A DNA stretch of 33,645 nucleotides from Bacteroidota bacterium (lineage in GTDB: Bacteria > Bacteroidota > Ignavibacteria > UBA10030 > BY39), in the NCBI GenBank assembly GCA_030017895.1, contig JASEGV010000032.1, positions 1 through 33,645 on the forward strand, written 5' to 3'. Below the pieces are notes generated by a model. The model did not search any database. It had not been told where the DNA came from and saw nothing but the letters and a program-made list of their open reading frames with translations. Position numbers and translations under genes: made by a program. Positions 1 through 9,200 of the stretch are shown one piece after another. Position 1 is the first letter of the stretch; every line of letters starts with the position of its first letter.

Positions 1-133
1 GTTTACAATCACGTTGATTTTTATTGCCAAACTAAGATTTTAGAGATGCCCTTATATTAATTTCTGTGAAAGAAGCTGGTTATCGTCAAGTTGACATTAT
101 TCTAAACAAATCCAAAACCTCAAATCATAAATC

Positions 134-1048
134 CTACTTCCCCTTTTCCCATTCTCTTAAAGCAATTCCGTATCGAACACCCCGTTCGCTTACAATCAAT
201 TCGTTGAACTTTCCGAATTTCATAAACTCTAATAGTATCAAAGTGCCGGCTGTTATGATATCAGCCCGTCCTTCAGTTGCATTGGATAATTCACGGATTT
301 CTTCTGTCCGCATCGAGCATAATCGCTTAAAAATGTTGTTAATAGTTTCAAACGAAAGTTTGTATCCGCTAATTTTATTAACATTAAAATCTTTTAAGTC
401 CTGATCGATAGAAGCCAAAGTTGTCGGGGTGCCAGCAACTCCAATCAATCTTGCATTAGTAAAATCGAACTTACCTAATTTAGTGAGTGCGTTATTCACA
501 AATTCGGTTGCTAATTGAATTTCAGCTTGAATGGGGGGGTTGTTTCTAAAAAAACGTTCCGATACTCTAACAGCTCCAACAGTAATCGAGTTAGCGCAGG
601 TAACTTCTTTCAATGTTCCTTCCGAAATTTCGGTGCTGCCGCCACCAATATCTAATACAACAATTTTTCCTTCATCGCTAATTCCGCTGACGGCTCCACG
701 ATAACTCCAATAAGCTTCTTCTTTTCCTTCTAAAATTTCTACTTCTATACCGGTTTCAGCTTTTAGCGTTATTACAAACTCATCCTTGTTTGCCGCTTCA
801 CGAAGCACGCTTGTTCCGAAGGCTATAATTTTTTCGGGTTTATGAATTTCAATTATCTTTTGATATTCACGGAAAACATCAATTACACGACCGAAGGCAG
901 GTTTTCCAATAAATCCATCGGCATCAATGTTCTTGCCGATTCGCGGAGTTCGCTGTTCGTATGCAAGCGTTTGAATTTGACCGTCATCAATTTCTGCTAT
1001 TAAAAGCAATACAGTATTTGTTCCGATATCGATAGTTGCGATTCTCAT
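134..1048 (-). CDS. ppx: Ppx/GppA family phosphatase (exopolyphosphatase / pppGpp phosphohydrolase)
   Basis: Predicted cytosolic phosphatase of the ASKHA fold that hydrolyses terminal phosphates of polyphosphate or converts pppGpp to ppGpp. The N-terminal phosphate-binding loop DIGTNT (residues 7-12) and the second loop DIGGGSTE (133-140) are intact, as is the catalytic-region motif GKEEAYWSYRGA around Glu111. At 304 residues it is the short two-lobe form, lacking the C-terminal helical domain of E. coli Ppx, so the split between polyphosphate and pppGpp activity cannot be read from sequence. The ATG is followed directly by the first beta strand (MRIATIDIG), which fixes the start. It is the last gene of a minus-strand run after prmA, 23 bp downstream of it, probably co-transcribed. 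Confidence 0.93.
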   Translation of the reverse strand: MRIATIDIGTNTVLLLIAEIDDGQIQTLAYEQRTPRIGKNIDADGFIGKPAFGRVIDVFREYQKIIEIHKPEKIIAFGTSVLREAANKDEFVITLKAETGIEVEILEGKEEAYWSYRGAVSGISDEGKIVVLDIGGGSTEISEGTLKEVTCANSITVGAVRVSERFFRNNPPIQAEIQLATEFVNNALTKLGKFDFTNARLIGVAGTPTTLASIDQDLKDFNVNKISGYKLSFETINNIFKRLCSMRTEEIRELSNATEGRADIITAGTLILLEFMKFGKFNELIVSERGVRYGIALREWEKGK

Positions 1049-1071
1049 ATCTTATCCTTTATGGATTTGTA

Positions 1072-1923
1072 TTATGATTTTTGTAGGGCGAAAGCCAACC
1101 ATTCGCCTTCGGTTAATTTTTCTATAATTTTTAGATTAAATTTTTCAATCCCCGATAAAAAAGGTTTGTCATCTATAAGTAATAAACCTGAGAACAAAAT
1201 CACACGCTCGGATTTAATACGTTTAACAATGTCGGGAAGCATTTCTAAAATCGTATTAAACATTATATTTGCAGTTATCAGATCGTATTTAGTTTCAGGT
1301 AGGGAAGCTAAAGCTGAATCTGATATCTCGATTTTGTCCGCTAAATTGTTAGCTGCTACATTTTCTTTTGCGTTATCAATCGACCACTCGTCGTTGTCAA
1401 TACCAAGGGCACGGCTGCCTCCTAATTTGATAGCGGCAATCGCTAAAATTCCGGTTCCTGTTCCAACATCTAATACTACATCGTTTTTTTTAATATATTT
1501 TTCAAGAAGTCGAAGAGTCAATCGCGTAGTCTCGTGGTAGCCAGTCCCGAACGACATTTTCGGATCAATTTGAATAACAATTCTTCCCGAAGTATTTTCA
1601 TAATTTGCCCACGAGGGTTTGATGGTTATTTTATTTCCAACCTCAATCGGCTGTATAGATTTTTCCCAAACATCGTTCCAATTCTCTTCTTGAATTTCTT
1701 TTATTTTTATATCCGAATTAGACGACAGCGTGCGAATTAAATTTTTGATTTCGGTTTTGAGTAACTCAAACTTCTCTTCACTCCATAGTGATTTATCTAT
1801 GTAGCAGAGAAGTTCTGTATCAGTTTCTCCGAAGCCGTGGCAGCCAAGTTCGACCATTGTTGGCAGCAGTAATTCTTGTTGTGGTTTGCTCGCACTTATT
1901 GATATTTCAAGATAAGTTTTCAT
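1072..1923 (-). CDS. prmA: Ribosomal protein L11 methyltransferase PrmA
   Basis: SAM-dependent methyltransferase expected to trimethylate ribosomal protein L11. The C-terminal Rossmann domain carries the SAM loop LDVGTGTGILA (residues 151-161), and the family hallmark DPKMSFGTGYHETTRL (120-135) precedes it. The N-terminal about 90 residues form the smaller L11-recognition domain. Length 283 aa is normal for PrmA. The usual NILA motif after strand 4 reads NIMFN (from residue 219), a mild variation. The gene lies 21 bp downstream of the M28 peptidase gene and 23 bp upstream of the Ppx gene, so all are probably one transcript. Function is confident from two independent motifs; activity on L11 itself is inferred from the family. 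Confidence 0.93.
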   Translation of the reverse strand: MKTYLEISISASKPQQELLLPTMVELGCHGFGETDTELLCYIDKSLWSEEKFELLKTEIKNLIRTLSSNSDIKIKEIQEENWNDVWEKSIQPIEVGNKITIKPSWANYENTSGRIVIQIDPKMSFGTGYHETTRLTLRLLEKYIKKNDVVLDVGTGTGILAIAAIKLGGSRALGIDNDEWSIDNAKENVAANNLADKIEISDSALASLPETKYDLITANIMFNTILEMLPDIVKRIKSERVILFSGLLLIDDKPFLSGIEKFNLKIIEKLTEGEWLAFALQKS

Positions 1924-1944
1924 TCCCCGATGTGTTTTGTTAGT

Positions 1945-2889
1945 TTAATAATTCCGGTAAATTACATTCAACAGAACTTTGCCAACAACCTCAAGACTTT
2001 GAGGCGAGCATTTGTCGGGGGTGTCTTCCATCGTGTGCCAGTACCGGTTGGAATCGTCCGGGTAGTTGAAGTCAATTAAGTTAATTGTTTTAATACCGAC
2101 TTCATTTAGCGGCAGGTGGTCGTCAATTATTTCGAGACCGGGTTCATCAACGAATTCAGGCAAGTTCAAATCTTTAGCGATTGACCAAACAAGTTTTATT
2201 ATATCGGGTGCGTAACGGAGCGAGTAGCCTTCCTTTGGGATTTCGAGTTGTGCATCTCCAATCATATCCAACAAAATTCCGAACATCGGATTGTAATTTG
2301 CAGGTTTATTCTTTGCAAAATATTTTGATCCTCTCAAATATGCGGGAACATCGGTAGGTTTTGCATAATCTTCGCCGTCGAATAAAATTATATCAACACC
2401 AATCGGAGGTGGATTATTTTTTAAAATTCTTGCAACTTCAATTAAAACGGCTACACCGCTCGCCCCGTCGTTGGCACCATCTATTGGTTTGTCGTGATTC
2501 TTCGGGTCGAGGTCTTGGTCAGCCCACGGATGTGTATCCCAATGTGCCGCGAGTAGAATTCTTTTTTCAGAAGTTTTATTGAAGGAAGCAATAACATTAG
2601 TCAACGATAGATTTTTCCCATAAGCGACGTCGTTAAAGTTTTGGAGCTTCACTTCGTCAGCGTACTTTTGCAACTCGATATTCAAGTAGTCGAGACATTG
2701 CTTATGTGCATTCGTATTTGGAACACGAGGCCCAAAACTCACCTGTGCTTCTAAATAACGAAACGCATTATCAGCATCGAATGATGGGACTGAAATATTC
2801 TGTTTTTCTGCAACCTGTTCAGGTTTTTCCGGTTTATTTTCAGTACATCCAATCAAAAGTGCAATTAATATGAAAAGCCATAACCTCAT
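1945..2889 (-). CDS. M28 family zinc peptidase / glutaminyl cyclase-like lipoprotein
   Basis: Predicted outer-surface or periplasmic zinc enzyme of the M28 clan. A lipoprotein signal peptide ends in LLIGC with the acylated cysteine at residue 15, followed by a polar linker. Metal-ligand motifs are visible in order: AAHWDTHP (His116, Asp118), DGANDGASG (Asp141) and FDGEDYAKP (Glu173, Asp174). The DGED motif and the total length of 314 aa fit the glutaminyl-peptide cyclotransferase branch as well as aminopeptidases, so the reaction (N-terminal pyroglutamate formation versus peptide-bond hydrolysis) is unresolved. It sits 52 bp downstream of a PBP4-type carboxypeptidase, another exported lipoprotein, and 21 bp upstream of prmA. 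Confidence 0.85.
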   Translation of the reverse strand: MRLWLFILIALLIGCTENKPEKPEQVAEKQNISVPSFDADNAFRYLEAQVSFGPRVPNTNAHKQCLDYLNIELQKYADEVKLQNFNDVAYGKNLSLTNVIASFNKTSEKRILLAAHWDTHPWADQDLDPKNHDKPIDGANDGASGVAVLIEVARILKNNPPPIGVDIILFDGEDYAKPTDVPAYLRGSKYFAKNKPANYNPMFGILLDMIGDAQLEIPKEGYSLRYAPDIIKLVWSIAKDLNLPEFVDEPGLEIIDDHLPLNEVGIKTINLIDFNYPDDSNRYWHTMEDTPDKCSPQSLEVVGKVLLNVIYRNY

Positions 2890-2941
2890 AATTTGTCTGT
2901 AACTTACAAAAATAAAGTTAAAGGTGCAAGAAAAACTTACT

Positions 2942-4423
2942 TTATTTTGCTAATACTTCCACTATGGCATCCTGAATATCCCTGTAATCTTTTAGCTTGG
3001 TATAAAAATCCGGTAATACATTGTTAAAGAAGATTGAAAATGCTAACGTGTCATTATTTGAATTACGTAAATAACCGGAGAGCGACAGTGCATCGGAATG
3101 TGTTCCGGTTTTACCTCGAAAATTATTTTTGACATTTCCGGTTTGAAACCTGTTTTTCAAGGTTCCATCAACACCCGCAATAGATAAAGTGGAATAAAAC
3201 CGATTATATTTTTGGTTTCGATGATAGTAGGAAAGAAGTTTTACAACCGCATTTGACGACAACAGATTGTAACGCGAAACACCGGAACCGTCGGCAATAA
3301 CGATTTTGTTTGTATCAATTTCGATTGAAGATAGAAATTTATTAACCAAAGAAATACTTGCTTCAGAGTTGCCACGGGTTTTTAAAATTTCAGCCGACAA
3401 AGTTTTTAATAAGTTCTCGGAAGCCATATTGTTACTGTTCTTATTAATCTCAGACAAAACTGAGTCGATTGGACGGTCAATAGCTGCAACAGGTTTACCT
3501 CTGCTGATTGTATCAATCAAAACCGTTCCTTCAATTTTGATATTTGATTGTTCAAGTTTTTTTCTCAAAAGTTGAAGCGTAAAAAGTTCCGGCTTCCAAA
3601 CACTCACGGCAAATTCTTTTCCTTTGCTGTCGAGTGGAATGTATCCCGAAACAGTGATTATATTATTGCGTTCTTTCCGGTTACGAATAACCGATAATTT
3701 TTCAATTGCGGTATCATTTATCGCGGATGTAATTGCGGAGTTGATGATATGAACATACTCGGTTTCTGGTTCGATTGTTACCTTTACTGTTTCTCCAATC
3801 TTCGCCCCCGGTGTAACGAATATTTTTACTGAATTTCCATTAATAGTTAGTGGAGTTATGAAAGCTGCGAATGGTTCCGGCTCGTCGTCCCACATCCAAC
3901 CCTTCCCCCAATAATTATCGTCGAAAAAAGAAACATCTCCAATCAAATTGCCTTTAATTCTTTTAATTTTTTTGGTGAATAAATAATTTAATAGAGAATC
4001 CAAATCTCCGGTTTGAAGCAGTGGGTCGCCATAGCCCTTTAGGTATAAATTGCCATTTAGAATTGAATCAACAATTTCGCCGTCGGTAATCAGTTCGGTT
4101 TTGAAATAAAAATCTGCCGACATCAATTCAATTGCCGCACCTGTTGTGATTAATTTCATATTCGATGCAGGACGGAAAAGCTTGTTCGGATTCTTTTCGT
4201 AGATCGTTTCATTTTTTGTGAGATTAACTACTTTGATTCCAACAAAAGCAGCATCTAAAAGTTTGTTATTCAGAAGTGAATCAATTATCGATGTCCTGGT
4301 TTCATTTGAAACTATAGATATTGATTCTCCGGTCAGTTGTTCGGTAACAGGTTTTGAAATCGAACAACCCAAAAGAGAAGTGAATAACAAAACTGAAGTA
4401 ATAAAAATTTGATGTATTCTCAT
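2942..4423 (-). CDS. dacB: D-alanyl-D-alanine carboxypeptidase/endopeptidase, PBP4 (DacB) type lipoprotein
   Basis: Low-molecular-mass class C penicillin-binding protein that trims or cleaves peptidoglycan cross-links in the periplasm. All three serine-acyl-enzyme motifs are present: SNMK at residues 87-90 (SxxK nucleophile and base), SNN in the KNSNNMASENLL segment, and KTG in RGKTGTHSDALSLSGY near the C-terminus. The large segment between the first two motifs is the extra-domain insertion typical of the S13/PBP4 family. A lipobox SLLGC places the acylated cysteine at residue 20, so this copy is membrane-anchored rather than soluble as in E. coli. At 493 aa the length is normal. It is the first gene of the minus-strand run reaching Ppx; 145 bp separate it from trxB upstream. 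Confidence 0.92.
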   Translation of the reverse strand: MRIHQIFITSVLLFTSLLGCSISKPVTEQLTGESISIVSNETRTSIIDSLLNNKLLDAAFVGIKVVNLTKNETIYEKNPNKLFRPASNMKLITTGAAIELMSADFYFKTELITDGEIVDSILNGNLYLKGYGDPLLQTGDLDSLLNYLFTKKIKRIKGNLIGDVSFFDDNYWGKGWMWDDEPEPFAAFITPLTINGNSVKIFVTPGAKIGETVKVTIEPETEYVHIINSAITSAINDTAIEKLSVIRNRKERNNIITVSGYIPLDSKGKEFAVSVWKPELFTLQLLRKKLEQSNIKIEGTVLIDTISRGKPVAAIDRPIDSVLSEINKNSNNMASENLLKTLSAEILKTRGNSEASISLVNKFLSSIEIDTNKIVIADGSGVSRYNLLSSNAVVKLLSYYHRNQKYNRFYSTLSIAGVDGTLKNRFQTGNVKNNFRGKTGTHSDALSLSGYLRNSNNDTLAFSIFFNNVLPDFYTKLKDYRDIQDAIVEVLAK

Positions 4424-4526
4424 ATTTTCAACAGTTTTATTTAATTTTAATCAAAATATTCGTGAAACGGAAATCAGCTGTTGTTTGGATTTTTTGGGAA
4501 GGGGAGTGAGCGTTATAAAGGAACAC

Positions 4527-4549
4527 GGATAAATATTGCTTGTTTATCC
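4527..4549. repeat. Small inverted repeat downstream of trxB
   Basis: GGATAAA and TTTATCC form perfect 7-bp arms around a 9-nt spacer between trxB and dacB. It could be a weak 3' hairpin for the thioredoxin transcript (minus strand), but no U-run follows, so a terminator call is not supported. Confidence 0.3.
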
Positions 4550-4568
4550 TTGGTTTATAGTTCGTTCG

Positions 4569-5513
4569 TTATGCGGGGACTTGCGTGTGGAGTTCGTGAA
4601 CATACTCAATTGCGCGGAGTGCTGCAATAGTTCCGTCTGACACGGCGGTAGTTATTTGACGATAACGTTTGGCGCGTGAATCGCCGGCGGCGAACACACC
4701 AGGTATGTTCGTCTCCATAAACTCATTTGTTACGATTTCATTCCGTTCGTTCAATTCAATCAAACCTTTAATACTTTTTGTATTTGGTTCGTATCCGATT
4801 AGTATGAACACACCATCGACGTGCATTTCGATAATTTCACCGGTTACCTGATGTTCAATTTTTATTTTTTCCAGTTTTTCAGTACCGATGAACTCATTGA
4901 TTTTCGATTCCATAATGAAACTGATTTTGTCGTTGTTACGGGCTTCTTCAACTGCGTGAGGAGATGCCTGGAAATGATCGAACTGATGTACAACTGTAAC
5001 GTGTTTAGCATATTTCGTCAGCGATACAGCTTCTTCGAGAGCCGAGTTGCCGCCTCCGACGACTATGATTTCTTTGTCTTGGAAAAAATCGCCGTCGCAC
5101 GTGGCGCAGTACGAAATTCCACGCCCTTTAAATTCTTCTTCACCGGGAACGTTTAATGTGCGCGACTTCCCGCCGGTTGCAAGAATGATTGCATCGGATG
5201 TGTATAAATCTTTTCCGCTTACTTCAACCGATTTTACATCTTCACTCAGTGAAAGATTTGTTATTCGCACATTCGATTTGATTGTTGCACCGTATTTTAG
5301 TGCCTGACTTTTCATTTGCCGTGCGAGCTGATATCCGCTGATTGTATCAATGCCCGGATAATTTGCAACTTCGTGCGTAAGAACGGTTTGCCCGCCAACC
5401 GCACCTTCGTTTATGATTAATGTTTTTACTTTTCCGCGTGATAAATATATTCCTGCAGTTAATCCGGCTGGTCCGGCTCCGATAACAATTACGTCGTAGT
5501 GTTCTCTGTTCAT
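4569..5513 (-). CDS. trxB: Thioredoxin-disulfide reductase
   Basis: FAD- and NADPH-dependent reductase that passes electrons to thioredoxin-like proteins. The FAD loop GAGPAGLTAGIY lies near the N-terminus, the redox-active CATC is at residues 136-139, the NADPH loop GGGNSALEEA follows, and the C-terminal FAD motif GVFAAGDSRAKRYRQI is intact. Length 314 aa matches the low-molecular-weight bacterial TrxB. Its ATG overlaps the stop of the upstream thioredoxin-fold gene by 4 bp (ATGA type), showing translational coupling. The partner lacks a standard CGPC site, so the pair may be a dedicated, non-canonical redox couple (inference). Confidence 0.96.
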   Translation of the reverse strand: MNREHYDVIVIGAGPAGLTAGIYLSRGKVKTLIINEGAVGGQTVLTHEVANYPGIDTISGYQLARQMKSQALKYGATIKSNVRITNLSLSEDVKSVEVSGKDLYTSDAIILATGGKSRTLNVPGEEEFKGRGISYCATCDGDFFQDKEIIVVGGGNSALEEAVSLTKYAKHVTVVHQFDHFQASPHAVEEARNNDKISFIMESKINEFIGTEKLEKIKIEHQVTGEIIEMHVDGVFILIGYEPNTKSIKGLIELNERNEIVTNEFMETNIPGVFAAGDSRAKRYRQITTAVSDGTIAALRAIEYVHELHTQVPA

Positions 5514-5854
5514 TTGGTAAAGTGTTGTTCGAGGATTGTACTTATCTGATCTATTGTTTGGATGCTGCTTGTCGCTTTGGCAACTTTACCTTCTTTGAAA
5601 TAAACCGTGAAAGGTAAGCCGTTGAAGTTTTTCGTTTCAGGGAGCGTACGTATAACTTTTGAGACGGGGTGATCGAATGGCATATCCGAAAATTTTACGT
5701 GAGTATAATTTGGCTCAAGCTCTTCCATCGCCTCGTAAACGGGAATACACATCGGTCCCATTCGACCGCAGCAAATCATTATGTTTTCGTTTTCAGTTAA
5801 TATATTTTTAAACTCATCTTCAGATGTAATATGAGTAAGATTTGTTTGAAGCAT
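5510..5854 (-). CDS. Thioredoxin-fold protein with atypical cysteine motif
   Basis: A 114-residue thioredoxin-fold protein. The start chosen is the ATG at 5854, preceded by GAAAGGA at good spacing; an in-frame extension to 5935 is possible but has no such site. The fold is suggested by the pattern strand, active-site helix, cis-proline loop: NIMICCGRMGPMCIPVYEAM carries the site and GLPFTVYF carries the cis-Pro. In place of the usual WCGPC it has Cys28-Cys29, then Gly-Arg-Met-Gly-Pro-Met and Cys36, so the cysteine spacing is CX6C or CX7C, not CX2C. The coupling with trxB (4-bp overlap) suggests it is a real substrate of that reductase. Other functions, such as bacillithiol- or peroxide-linked thiol chemistry, cannot be excluded. 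Confidence 0.8.
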   Translation of the reverse strand: MLQTNLTHITSEDEFKNILTENENIMICCGRMGPMCIPVYEAMEELEPNYTHVKFSDMPFDHPVSKVIRTLPETKNFNGLPFTVYFKEGKVAKATSSIQTIDQISTILEQHFTK

Positions 5855-5955
5855 TTTATTCCTTTCGTAAAATTTTGATATAAAAGATTTTCTAATGTAT
5901 GAGATGCAATGGATTAAGGAAGGATTCAAAACCAAACAATTACCCCGAAACTAGA

Positions 5956-6115
5956 TCAGACAACAAACAGTTCTTCGATTTTATTTGCAAAAACTTTTGG
6001 AGAAACATTTTTTCCATCAATGATAGTATCATTTCCAAATTCATCTGCAACCCAATAGTAATCATAACTTTTTATTTACAGGCTGAAGTCCGCCCCACTT
6101 CTGTAATAACGCCAT
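5956..6115 (-). pseudogene. Small gene with probable single-base frameshift
   Basis: On the minus strand an ATG at 6115 opens MALLQKWGGLQPVNKKL and then stops at 6062. A second frame, open from 6075 to the stop at 5956, reads SYDYYWVADEFGNDTIID followed by GKNVSPKVFANKIEELFVV. Removing one base from the A5 run near 6072-6076 joins them into one protein of about 52 residues with protein-like composition. Neither part matches a family I recognise. It lies about 100 bp upstream of the thioredoxin-like gene on the same strand. It may be a true pseudogene, a sequencing error in the A-run, or chance. Confidence 0.35.
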
Positions 6116-6122
6116 ATTGCTT

Positions 6123-6150
6123 GCCCGTCCGACTGGCGGGCGTTTTTTTT
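6123..6150 (+). terminator. GC-rich hairpin followed by T8 (terminator-like; possibly a REP-type palindrome)
   Basis: GCCCGTC (6123-6129) pairs with GGCGGGC (6135-6141), including one G-U pair, around a 5-nt loop. A run of eight T follows from 6143. This is a textbook intrinsic terminator on the plus strand, but no plus-strand gene ends just upstream. The same core, CCGTC-ACT-GGCGG, recurs inside the M1 peptidase gene at 13044-13058, so it may be a copy of a dispersed palindrome. It would insulate secA from upstream transcription. Confidence 0.5.
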
Positions 6151-6230
6151 GTTTAGTTTCCTTGTTTAAATCCCATTTATTCTCTATATTTTAAACGAAA
6201 TCATCAAAAATACATAGAATAAATAGAAAA

Positions 6231-9200
6231 ATGCTAAACATAATCAAAAAAATATTCGGCGATAAGCACGCTAAGGATGTTAAACGTATCCAGCCAATCG
6301 TTGAAGAGATTAACAAACATTTTGAAGAGTATAAAAATCTTACAGACGATGAGTTAAAAGGCAAAACCGTTGAATTTCGTAACCGCATCAAAGAAGCTAC
6401 GTCGGAATTAGAAACTGAAATCGCAGAGATAAAAGAAAAACTAAAAGGCGAATTACCCCTCGAAGAAAGCGAACCGCTCTGGGATGAACTCGAAGTTCTT
6501 CAAAAAAATCTGGACGATACAATCGCTGAAGTATTGAATGAATTACTACCCGAAGCTTTTGCAGTAGTAAAAGATACGTGCCGCCGCTTAGTCAGTCAGT
6601 CGTGGGAAATTACCGGACATAAAATCTTATGGGATATGGTGCCATTCGATGTACAATTAATCGGTGGCGTCGTTTTACACGAAGGAAAAATTGCCGAAAT
6701 GGCAACGGGTGAAGGTAAAACTTTGGTTGCAACACTCCCGATGTATCTCAATGCGCTTCCCGGTCGTGGGGTGCATCTTGTAACAGTGAACGACTACCTC
6801 GCAAAACGCGATAGTGAATGGATGGGAAAAATTTTCGAGTTCCACGGAATAACTGTCGGTTGTATCCAATCGCAGATGGATTCACAGCAGCGCCGCAAAC
6901 AATACGCTTGCGACATAACTTACGGAACTAACAACGAATTCGGCTTCGATTATTTGCGCGACAATATGGTTGTTACACCCGAAGATTTGGTTCAGCGAAA
7001 ACATAACTATGCAATAGTGGACGAGGTTGACTCGGTATTAGTTGACGAAGCCCGAACGCCCTTAATCATCAGCGGACCGGTGCGCGGTGAGGATAATAAA
7101 TTTCAGGAAATGAAACCTCGCATTGAAAAGCTGATAAATGCTCAGAGAAATTTTGTAACTAAGATTGCTACCGAAGCTGAAAAATTTTTAGAGGAAGGAA
7201 AAACTGAAGATGCCGGTGTGCTTCTGCTGCGTGCGTACCGGGGACTACCGAAACAAAAAAAATTAATGAAACTTCTTTCCGAACCGACAAACAAGCGTCT
7301 AATGTATTCAACTGAGATGGAATATATGCGCGACCAATCACGCCGTATGCACGAAATTACCGACGAGCTTTATTATTCGATTGATGAAAAAAACCATTCC
7401 ATCAATCTATCCGAGAAAGGGCGTGAACTTTTAGCATCATCTAATAAAGAGAAGGACTTTTTTATTTTACCCGATGTTGGGACTGAAGTAAGTTTGTTGG
7501 AGAACGATACAACTCTTTCTGAAGATGAGAAAATTAAAAAACGTGATGAAATAAACCAGAATTATGCCGAACGAAGCGAACGAATACACATCGTCAATCA
7601 ATTGATAAAGGCATATTCACTCTACGAAAAAGACGAAGAGTATGTAGTTACCGAGGACGGAAAAGTTGCTATCGTCGATGAGTTTACGGGCCGTTTGCTT
7701 GCGGGACGCAGGTATTCCGACGGACTTCATCAAGCGATAGAAGCGAAGGAAGGAGTAAAAGTAGAGCGCGATATGCAAACGCTTGCAACTATCACGCTTC
7801 AAAATTATTTCCGCTTATACAGAAAATTAGCAGGTATGACCGGTACCGCCGAAACTGAAGCATCAGAATTTTTTGATATTTATAAACTTGATGTAATAGT
7901 TATTCCAACTAACAAACCGATGGTTCGAAAAGATGACGATGATGTGCTGTATCGGACTATCCGTGAAAAATATAATGCCGTAATTGAAGAAATTGAACAA
8001 TGCCGCAAAGATGGCAGACCTGTTTTAGTAGGAACTACAAGCGTTGATGTTTCAGAAACTTTGAGTCGTATGTTGAAGCGGAAAGGATTGCCTCACAACG
8101 TTTTGAATGCGAAACATCATCAGCGGGAAGCTGAAATTGTTACGAATGCCGGTCTGCCCGGAAATGTAACCATAGCAACAAATATGGCTGGTCGTGGAAC
8201 GGATATTAAATTGGGCTCGGGTGTGCGTGAAGCAGGCGGCTTGCATATAATCGGAACTGAACGTCACGAAGCCCGCCGAATCGATAGGCAGTTGCGAGGT
8301 CGTTCGGGTCGTCAAGGCGATTCGGGTTCATCGCGGTTTTATCTTTCGCTCGAAGATGACTTGATGCGGTTGTTTGGCAGCGATAGAATTTCCAGAATTA
8401 TGCAGCGACTTGGTTTGAAAGAAGGCGAAGTAATCCAACATCCGATGATTACCCGTTCGGTCGAACGTGCACAGAAAAAAGTTGAAGAAAACAACTTCTC
8501 AATTCGTAAACGTCTCCTTGAATACGACAACGTGATGAATCAACAGCGAGAGGTAATTTATACGCGCCGCCGTCATGCTCTTTTAGGTGAACATCTTCGC
8601 GATGATATTCACTTGATGCTAAAAGATTTTATAGATGATCTGATTGAAAAACATTATGATGAAGGAGAAATTGAAGAACTTAAAGAAACATTACGGACTA
8701 ATTTATTAGTCGAATTCAAAATACAACCCGACCGTTGGCAATCGCTCGGTAAAGATGGTGTGGCGGATGAAGTTTACAAAGCGGCAATCGAATTTTATAA
8801 ACGTAAAGAAGAACGCATCGGCGCCGAGAATATGGCGATGTTAGAGAAAATGGTAACGCTGCAGGTGATTGATGAGAAGTGGCGCGACCATTTGCGTGAG
8901 ATGGACGACTTGAAAGAAGGAATTCACATGCGTGCGTACGGACAGAAAGACCCGTTAATTGAGTATAAAGGTGAATCATTCAAGATGTTTCGGGAGTTGT
9001 TAGGATTGCTGATGAACGATACAATTTCGTTAGTATTTAAATTATTCCCAACACCGACTGAAGCTGTTCCTATGCGTCGTGTTCGACAACCGAGACAGGA
9101 TGAGATGACTTTATCGCATCAGGAATCTCTCGGAATGGGGCTTGCGGCTAACCGTCCGCCGGCAAGTTCTGAACAACAACAGCGAGGTCAACCTCAAGCG

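Noticed and set aside
66-404. Plus-strand frame opposite the 3' end of the Ppx gene
   Set aside because: It is almost wholly antisense to a well-supported gene, starts at GTG without a ribosome-binding site and has no family-like motifs.
5855-5935. N-terminal extension of the thioredoxin-like protein
   Set aside because: The internal ATG at 5854 has a good GAAAGGA site and gives a normal thioredoxin-fold length; the extension has neither.
5899-6156. Plus-strand 85-codon frame upstream of secA
   Set aside because: It runs through the terminator-like hairpin and its T8 run and has low protein character. The minus strand of the same stretch gives a better candidate.
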